From contig DF240085.1 of assembly GCA_000507305.1 (NCBI GenBank), forward strand, positions 75,574 to 139,573: a DNA stretch of 64,000 bases, written 5' to 3'. The notes under the pieces are model-generated. The model did not search any database and had not been told where the DNA came from. It worked only from the letters and a program-made list of their open reading frames with translations. A program made the position numbers and the translations under genes. Shown here piece after piece: positions 57,276-64,000 of the stretch. Within the stretch, counting starts at the first letter, position 1. The number at the start of each line of letters is the position of its first letter. Origin of the DNA: Breviolum minutum Mf 1.05b.01. Lineage: Eukaryota > Sar > Dinophyceae > Suessiales > Symbiodiniaceae.

Positions 57276-57968
57276 CTGGTGAAGCATGATCAGATATCAG
57301 AACTGGGGCCAGGCCAAGTGTATAAAAGGACTCTTTTTGACCTGCCGCCATACGAAATCTAGAGTGATCAAATGCTCTTCCAGTTTGAAATTGCTAGGGA
57401 TCGACATAAAAAGGCATAAAACTCTGAAGGCAGCCTTAGTGGTATGGGGGTAAGATCGGTTTTTAATCCTAGTGACATTCTCCATGATCTCATATCTGCT
57501 GGCAAACAGCTGCAAGGGCGCATCATCAAGACTTAAAGACGTGACAAAAAATTTACGCAGTTGTTGACTTCAATTCACAGCGTATCCCACAAAAAAATCC
57601 TCGCCTAAGGTGCTTTTGCCAACATTATCAGATAACGTACTTTAAGTTTCAAAATTCACCTTCCCAAATTGATCTCAATTTTCATCAAAGAGCTAGAAAA
57701 AAACCTTTACCAACCAGCAAGAAGTCCCATCTTCCCAATCGCCCCTTTCCCAAGAAGTCCTGTGCTGTCCTTAGCGACACCAGGCTCAGTTGGTTGGCAA
57801 GTTGTTTCACGGAGGCCCAAACTGCAGGGTTTTCACATGATATTTCTGCAGAGGATTGTATTTACATGATGATTTCCTCTCAGGAGTATTCTCCGGTACA
57901 TACCGTTTTGTTGGCTTCAACAACAATGTATTACTAAAATCATGAAAGATGAGAAAAGAGACAAAAAC

Positions 57969-58094
57969 CCAAGTATGTCTTCCTCCCTTAAAATCATGAA
58001 AAATGGTGTCTCGCAAAAGTCTACTATTTGTGCCAACAATACTCCATTTTTGTGCCATGCAACGGTGCTGAGCTTCGGAGGACTGGCACCCGCA
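57969..58094 (-). CDS. candidate exon, 41 codons
   Basis: GCGCTCAG|T to TTGG|GTTTTT. Peptide SPPKLSTVAWHKNGVLLAQI, then VDFCETPFFMILREEDIL. A parallel frame (CGCQSSEAQHRCMAQKWSIV) is also open. Confidence 0.45.
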
Positions 58095-58823
58095 CTGAGC
58101 GCCAACCTGGATCACGATGCTGCAGGGAGCTGGGAGAGATGGCACCCGCCGCAAAGTTGCAGAAAGCAGAATTCAGAATGGCTTAAATCTAACAAACAAG
58201 AATCTGGGCCCGTAGGATAAGTAGGGCAAAGATCCTATGAACATGTGTTCGAATTCAACATTCGCGGATCCTGTGAAACCCGACTCGCAATGAAGTTTCT
58301 TCAACAAAAACCAACTTTGACAGGATGTGATTACTTTGCAATTTCGTCCCATGGCCATGATTAAAAAAGCCCATTTTGCCACTGTTTCGTTCAATTTGGC
58401 ATCAATCTCATGGTAAATTCACGTGGCAAGGGAACACGAACTTATATATGCAGACTCCAGTTCAAGAAAAGTACTTGTAAGTGAGATGATCATGCCTGTG
58501 AATATTTTGGCAGCCGCTTTGGTCCAAGACACGCTCCACAATCAGCTGCATTAGCATCTCATCATTGTGCGCTGTCCATCGCTGCGCCTAAATTGCTGCC
58601 ACGTGTTTGAATATTGAACAACTGGAAGGAAAATGAAGTCGATTGAACTTTACCTTTAACATATCTGTCATATATGTCTATGTTTTAGGATGCCCCCCAA
58701 TCCAGCTCAAAACCAATATTATCTTCGCATATCTCGGGAGTGCGGCGTTACCTAACGCTATCAACCTTTGTCTCTGCTGGCCGCTTTTTTCGGTGGAACA
58801 ACTCCTCAGGTCCACCCAAGCTG

Positions 58824-58924
58824 CCCAAACTAACAGTTCGCCCCCTGAAAATTGGCCGTCCCTAAAGGAAATGAATCATCTTCCAACCATCAAATTTCAG
58901 GTTTCCGAACTGTTAGTTTCAGGG
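58824..58924. mobile_element. MITE family D, copy 2
   Basis: 101 bp, CCCAAACTAACAGTTCG... to ...CGAACTGTTAGTTTCAGGG, inverted ends of about 17 bp. Homologous in reverse to 17104-17203. Confidence 0.8.
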
Positions 58925-59336
58925 AGTATACTTCTCACGTCCAACTCTGTGATAATATTAATGTCAGCCCTGGTGTGAGACGGGCCCAAAACGACAACCA
59001 CAGAATCAAGCTTTGGAATTCTGCAAGTTGGAGTACATTTCCAAGGTGCTTATACAGTATCGCATTTATTTACAGATCTGTTGCCCCGACAGGCTTCAAA
59101 AGTGCCCCCTCCATGTGAGTCCTGGCGTGCCCGGGCCTGCTGCATGGCACGGTCTTTGGCCACTGCACCTCGAACTTTCAAATCTGAGGCCCTTCTCATT
59201 GGTACATTCCAAATCCGGAACTGCACTTAATCTCATGCCCGTAGAGCGGGTGCATCATTGATTCTCTCCGCAAAACATGACTTAACGTCTTCACGAAACA
59301 CAATGGGAAACTTCACTGCTCCGAACACGGTCAAAC

Positions 59337-59398
59337 CTTGTGACTGCCAACTGGATTTCCAATGGTTGATCTCAAGTCGTTGTCGTTTTTGAACAAAG
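59337..59398 (-). CDS. candidate exon
   Basis: CAACATAG|C to ACAAG|GTTTGA. Peptide FVQKRQRLEINHWKSSWQSQ. The frame stays open after the donor (VFGAVKFPIVFREDVKSC), so the exon may be longer. Confidence 0.4.
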
Positions 59399-59699
59399 CT
59401 ATGTTGATCGGGATGTGTCAGACAATCGTCTACCACAATGATCCAGAGTCATGAATGCTACTCTAGTCTTAGACCCAAAGGCTTTTCGTCAAAGCTTAGC
59501 AACTGTCGAAACCCATAACTCAATCAAATTCCTGAAGTTTCGGCGTGAAGCTTCCTCACTTTTCCTCCACGTGAATCTGCCAACTTCATGTTTGCCGAGA
59601 CTTGCACGAAGGCACAACTGGGACCCACCATTTCTCTGGTCACTCCTCATGCAGAGACATATCCAGACATTTAAAACTGAAGCTTCATGACCTATGAAA

Positions 59700-60490
59700 G
59701 CTTGGAAGTATGGTAGTACACATGAGACAAGTTGGATACAGTAAATTGATGTAGAATTGAAGGAATGATGGGATAAATTCTTGAATTTTTCATGAAGATT
59801 GCAATCAATAAACGCAAAAGTCACACATACCTACAGGATTTCCTCCCTCAGTGTTGCGGCTACAGATGTCCCGCCTCACCGCAGTACGCCCTTCGCGCAC
59901 CAATTGTTCCCACCTTGGACCAAAAGATTTCATAGCATTTTCCACCGAAGAGACAAACGTAACGTGATTTCAATACCAATACGACAACTAAAAGTGTATC
60001 ATGTGGCATTCATAATAACGCAAAGCAGTTTATGAAGTATACAAATGTAATAGATCAATGAGATTACCTATACTACCTCATCTATATTGTGTATCCAGTC
60101 TCATGTGTCTCCACTTCCTGTGGCCTCGTACTGCTGAAAACAGATCCATCGCCTTTGGCAGTTGAGCTGATAGCATCAATGATCAACATGTGGATTTTAG
60201 GTGTTTGCGAATAGATCCACAAATCAAATGATGTTTTTTTCATAACTGAAATAAGTATTTATTGTATTTATTTGAAAGAGTTTTAGGGATTGTCTCTCTT
60301 TTCCAACCTAAGGCTGGCCAAATACTGACGACCCGAATTCTGAACCAAAACGAAGCAACAAAAACCCTGCAGCCAACCCACCCAGACTGCTCAAAATCTA
60401 AGGATCCGTGGTTGCAACTGGATGTACAGTATGTATACTTAACATTTCAATCATGCAGAATGCGATCTTAAAAAACATAGAAATGCTATC
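59700..60490. other. mostly non-coding
   Basis: Only a weak exon hint at about 59,822-59,915 (ACATCTGTAGCCGCAACACT region). The rest is AT-rich with no supported frame. Confidence 0.35.
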
Positions 60491-60498
60491 AACACTCC

Positions 60499-60691
60499 TC
60501 AATTAAAAAGATTGCTGTAGGTCTTGAACAGAATGATTGGACCCAGAATGCTGGTAAAAATGAACATGTCATGTTTATTAATTCTTGTCATTCCTTCTTT
60601 TATCTTGTTCATATCCACTACCATTTGCCGAAGAGTAGCGTGTAACTCACTTATTTTAGCAACTGCTATGCAGAAACTTGTTCCAAAGTCC
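60499..60691 (-). CDS. terminal exon, coiled coil plus hydrophobic tail (TGA at 60,499)
   Basis: ATGCCAG|G, then 63 codons to TGA. Peptide AVAKISELHATLRQMVVDMN, then KIKEGMTRINKHDM (heptads), then FIFTSILGPIILF (short hydrophobic stretch) and a polar end. This layout suits a tail-anchored or membrane-associated protein. Probably the 3' end of the gene at 61.3-63.7 kb. Confidence 0.6.
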
Positions 60692-61329
60692 CTGGCATCT
60701 CAAAAAATCATCAGCCGATCCATTCTCTAGTATAGTATCGCAAAACCTCCGAAAAAAAAATGGTGTGCAAAGAAATATCCCAAGATTATCTTCAATTTCT
60801 ACGTCCAACATCCATCGCTTCCATCAGAAACGGCCGAGATGTTGGAAGGGGAACCCAACCTCAAGTCCATAGCCATCTGGGCCATTCGAGAGCCAACCAA
60901 ATGCGCCTGGGGAAGAAGTTCATTGTCTTCAAACAATGACCAATTGCCCACTTGTTGTGTATACCATACCTGTTACAGAAAGCAAATCATGTAGATATAT
61001 ATATATATATATACATACATATAATGTATACGTATATCATGTCCTATATTTGTAGAGTTGAGAAAACCAAGCAAGTATTGACTCTCGTTGCACAAAAGGA
61101 TGTGTCGAGCACCTGAGGATATATATGTATATATATGTAGGTATATGCGTGGGAAATGCTCCTGTAATGCACGCAATTCGAATATTATGACCTACCTGTA
61201 TATCAATATGAACATATGATATATACACACTGGCTCGTACAAAAGGTAAAACACACTGGCTCCTAGGGGTTACTGTCAAAAATCTAAAACTGCCCCACTG
61301 GTAGTTGATCAAAAGAAACGCATGAAAAC

Positions 61330-61769
61330 CACTGGTGGCTCCCCAGGTTCCGACGGAAGGAGATTACAGTAAAAAATCCCTGCAGCAAAAAGACAGCAAA
61401 GGTTCGGAACCAAAGGAAACTAAAATGGCACCCTCTGGACGACGGGAGGAAGGCTGTCATGGTGGAAGGCTTTCAGCTGCAGAAAAAGAAACATGTTTTT
61501 TATTCCAGATGCCGGGGGTGAGAAAAAAATACCAATGGAAAACCACAGGATCTGTATTTATTTGGTATATTTAAATACATATGCAGTAATATGTATGTGT
61601 AGATATCCATGTATATATATATATATGAAATTGAGCACATGTATGGAAAGAATAATTTTGAAAAGCAATGAGGTCTCCATGTAAATCATCCAATCCAAAT
61701 TGTTAAGTTCATGGGCACCTTCGTCTTCAATCTCACCTGCTGTTGGCTACGTTGTGTACCAAGGTCCGC
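61330..61769 (-). CDS. three candidate short exons
   Basis: 61737-61769 (ACCAG|G to AGCAG|GTGAGA; RTLVHNVANS), 61432-61476 (TTTTTCTGCAG|CTG to AGAGG|GTGCCA; LKAFHHDSLPPVVQR) and 61330-61379 (TTTTGCTGCAG|GG to CAGTG|GTTTTC; IFYCNLLPSEPGEPPV). Acceptors of the last two are strong. A plus-strand 79-codon ORF overlaps and is taken as antisense. Confidence 0.45.
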
Positions 61770-62289
61770 CTGGTTTTTGTTGGGGTCAAAGGGATGGATC
61801 CCCGAAGCAGGCAAATGGTGATGCTTCAACACACAGATTTACTGTTGGGATATTTATGATATCAACTGGTTTGCCGGATGTTGTTCAATAGTTTGTGGAA
61901 AACCTCATAACTGTTTTTTTGGAATGCAAAATAATTGGCATATAAATAAATACAAATCGTGGTTTTGTACTCCTACTATACTTGCAACAGTGGATTTTCA
62001 GTTTCACTGCTTCGCGGTGTGGCCGACAGGAGTACTTCTGTCCAGGTAGTTGGCCCCATATTTGCCATAGAATTTCAGGTTTTTACAGCATCTGATTCCA
62101 CTAGGTCCCACTAGGCTTTATTGCATTAATCTCTGTATATATTTATATAAATAATATGATTATGTATAAATATCATTATGTACATATATACAACTACATA
62201 ATATACATGTTGCAATATGTAAAGTCCTGCAGCCTTCTGGTATATCTTCAGATATTTAGCACTAAAAAGCATCCTGTGAGCCGACCCAC

Positions 62290-63276
62290 CTCACGCCGAC
62301 CAAAGCGCTCCTGAGCCACCTGTAGGCCGTCAAAATCCCACAAATTTTCTCGAAAGATAACGACAGATATCTGAAGGAGGGATTGGGAAATAGCGGTACG
62401 AGTAAAACTCAATGAGAATTTTTGGATGAGTTTTTTGGGGGATGATTTTGTGGATGGAATTTGCAATGAGGTTTGGGGATGCAGAGCATTCTAAGGAGCT
62501 TCTTTTTCGATGGTCGATCCTTGCTCCAGCAATCAAGCCATAATTCAGCTGAAGATATCCCCGAGGGTGATGGGCCACCACTATTTAAACCATCTTCAAG
62601 TTGATTACCATCATGTGTACCATTCTTCTATGTCAGTATGAGAAAGGATATTGGCACCCTTGCAATCTCCACTTGCTCACCGATCCATCACCGAGAGCCA
62701 AACGAAGCGCGCCCATGTAGAGAAGGCCCGTAGGCCTCAGCTTCTTGCCAGTCATTCTTGACCTGCATCCCCCAGTCACAAACCTTACTAGCCACCAGAG
62801 TTTCTGATACATCAGCAGGATGGAATGTACAAACAATATCAAACCATGAACCTTATAGCCGCTCATAGCCATAATTTGCGAAGCCTGCTTTGCCCACAGA
62901 ACCCCTCAGATGGTGAAAGCAAGGCTTCCCCATTCAAGTAGATTGTGATTGGGCAAAACTTTGAAACCCTCTTCGCTCCCATAATAGACGGATGGCACAA
63001 CACGAAGTGGATGTCACTCCTCAACGTTGAAGCTGCCTCTGAGGGGATCACATACTTGCGGAAGATCCCGCGGAGTGGCGAGAATTGCTGATTTTGTTTA
63101 ACATCTTACAACTTACAAACATAGATACTCAATCATTCATTAACTCATTCCGAGGATCACAAGGTGTTTTGGCAAGTCTGACGTGTGCTCACAAATGCTT
63201 CCTATGATGTCTTCGCCCGCTGGACGATGTCTATCGATGTCACAAGGAGAAATCAGAAAGTTATGAGTGTCTTCTT
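62290..63276 (-). CDS. four-exon chain of an unknown protein
   Basis: Exons 63161-63276 (CDIDRHRPAGEDIIGSICEH, TSDLPKHL), 62894-63087 (FSPLRGIFRKYVIPSEAAST, LRSDIHFVLCHPSIMGAKRV; GC donor TGTGG|GCAAAG), 62681-62762 (GKKLRPTGLLYMGALRLALG; donor TCG|GTGAGC) and 62290-62370 (ISVVIFRENLWDFDGLQVAQ; donor GAG|GTGGGT) keep phase through three introns. FRKY...DIHFVL distantly recalls the start of GT31 glycosyltransferase domains, but key motifs are not seen, so no name is given. Confidence 0.6.
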
Positions 63277-63624
63277 CTGAAACCAGCCAGGAAAAATGTG
63301 TCGAGGGACCAATCAGGCAATGATTTCTCAAAGAAACAGGTCCTCCAGGACAGTGAAGTTTCCCTATCTTCTATAGGAGTCTCTACACCTACTTGGAGTA
63401 TCGTTTTACCCTGTAACGCGATGGCATCCATGCGTTTCTTATGTTGTCCTCAAAGTTACGTAGATAGATATTTTGTATATCCATATGATATACGTATACA
63501 GTGTAACATCTTTCTTTTATTTCAGTACATAAGTGTCTTTTTATGTGTGTTCTATATCTCCATCATATTTTCCTCATAATGGTGCACCACTTGGTTACCA
63601 ACCGACCCTTGCAGTCCACCACAC

Positions 63625-63663
63625 CTTATGCGCTTCCAGCATTGAACCGAGACCTTGCAAGGC
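63625..63663 (-). CDS. candidate exon, 13 codons
   Basis: CTGAAG|GCC to CATAAG|GTGTGG, phase 0. Peptide ALQGLGSMLEAHK. Likely upstream exon of the chain at 62.3-63.3 kb. Confidence 0.4.
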
Positions 63664-64000
63664 CTTCAGTTTTAAAACTCAGCTGGATGTGGAAAACGGT
63701 AGGTTGATGAAACAAATTTAACCTGGCTAATCTTAGGATGGAAACATATGAAAGTGGCTTCATTTAAAAACAAAATGTCTAAGTGGACTTTGTACCATAG
63801 CTTCATTTTGCCTCATTCAGTTTCCATTACAACAGCATTTCCTTATGCCTTGTTCAAAATACAATTTACATCCCAGAAATCCCCCACCAAAATCGCTGCA
63901 ACATGCAGACGCTACAAGAAACACATCGACAGACATCATAATAAGCAACTGTACAAACCAGGATAGCAAACCATAGAACAAAACGACCAAAGAGCATAGA

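Noticed and set aside
1-64000. tRNA, rRNA genes, CRISPR arrays, bacterial operons
   Set aside because: No cloverleaf with a GGTTCGAATCC-like arm, no rRNA match by eye, no regularly spaced repeats, no Shine-Dalgarno-linked ORFs.

Overview
The window looks like dinoflagellate nuclear DNA, probably Symbiodiniaceae or a relative. The evidence is indirect: no compact genes, no ORF over about 200 codons, and instead dozens of short coding islands (30-270 bp). Most of them start after AG|G and end at GT, or quite often at GC and sometimes GA, donors. Nearly all read on the minus strand, as in dinoflagellate one-way gene arrays. Microsatellites and small inverted-repeat elements fill the gaps. No rRNA, tRNA, CRISPR, bacterial gene or viral gene was seen.

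All exon calls are hand reconstructions from frame, codon look, splice signals and, where stated, phase agreement between neighbouring exons. Isolated exons are hypotheses. Exon chains with agreeing phases are firmer. Two products can be named: a phytanoyl-CoA dioxygenase (PhyH) family 2-oxoglutarate oxygenase at about 47.0-49.5 kb, and an ankyrin-repeat protein at about 31.2-32.7 kb.

Layout, from high to low coordinates (5' to 3' on the minus strand): 63.7-60.5 kb, a gene ending in a coiled-coil/hydrophobic tail (stop at 60,499); 59.4-54.9 kb, exons ending at a stop at 54,889; 54.0-45.7 kb, exons of two unknown segments, a 1.4 kb Mutator-like element, the PhyH exons and a terminal exon (stop at 45,719); 45.0-35.2 kb, unknown exons with possible stops at 36,458, 35,957 and 35,256; 34.5-30.6 kb, the ankyrin gene; 29.4-16.6 kb, unknown exons with possible stops at 28,261 and 16,634; 16.2-0.4 kb, many exons of large unknown protein(s).

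The clearest non-genic content is a set of repeat families, several with two or three copies inside the window: the Mutator-like element with 10-bp target duplication, three MITE families (A, B, D), and a fourth repeat (C) in which one copy has grown an (AAC)n microsatellite. A block at 24.34-25.22 kb has a base pattern unlike the rest and may be a mitochondrial DNA insert.
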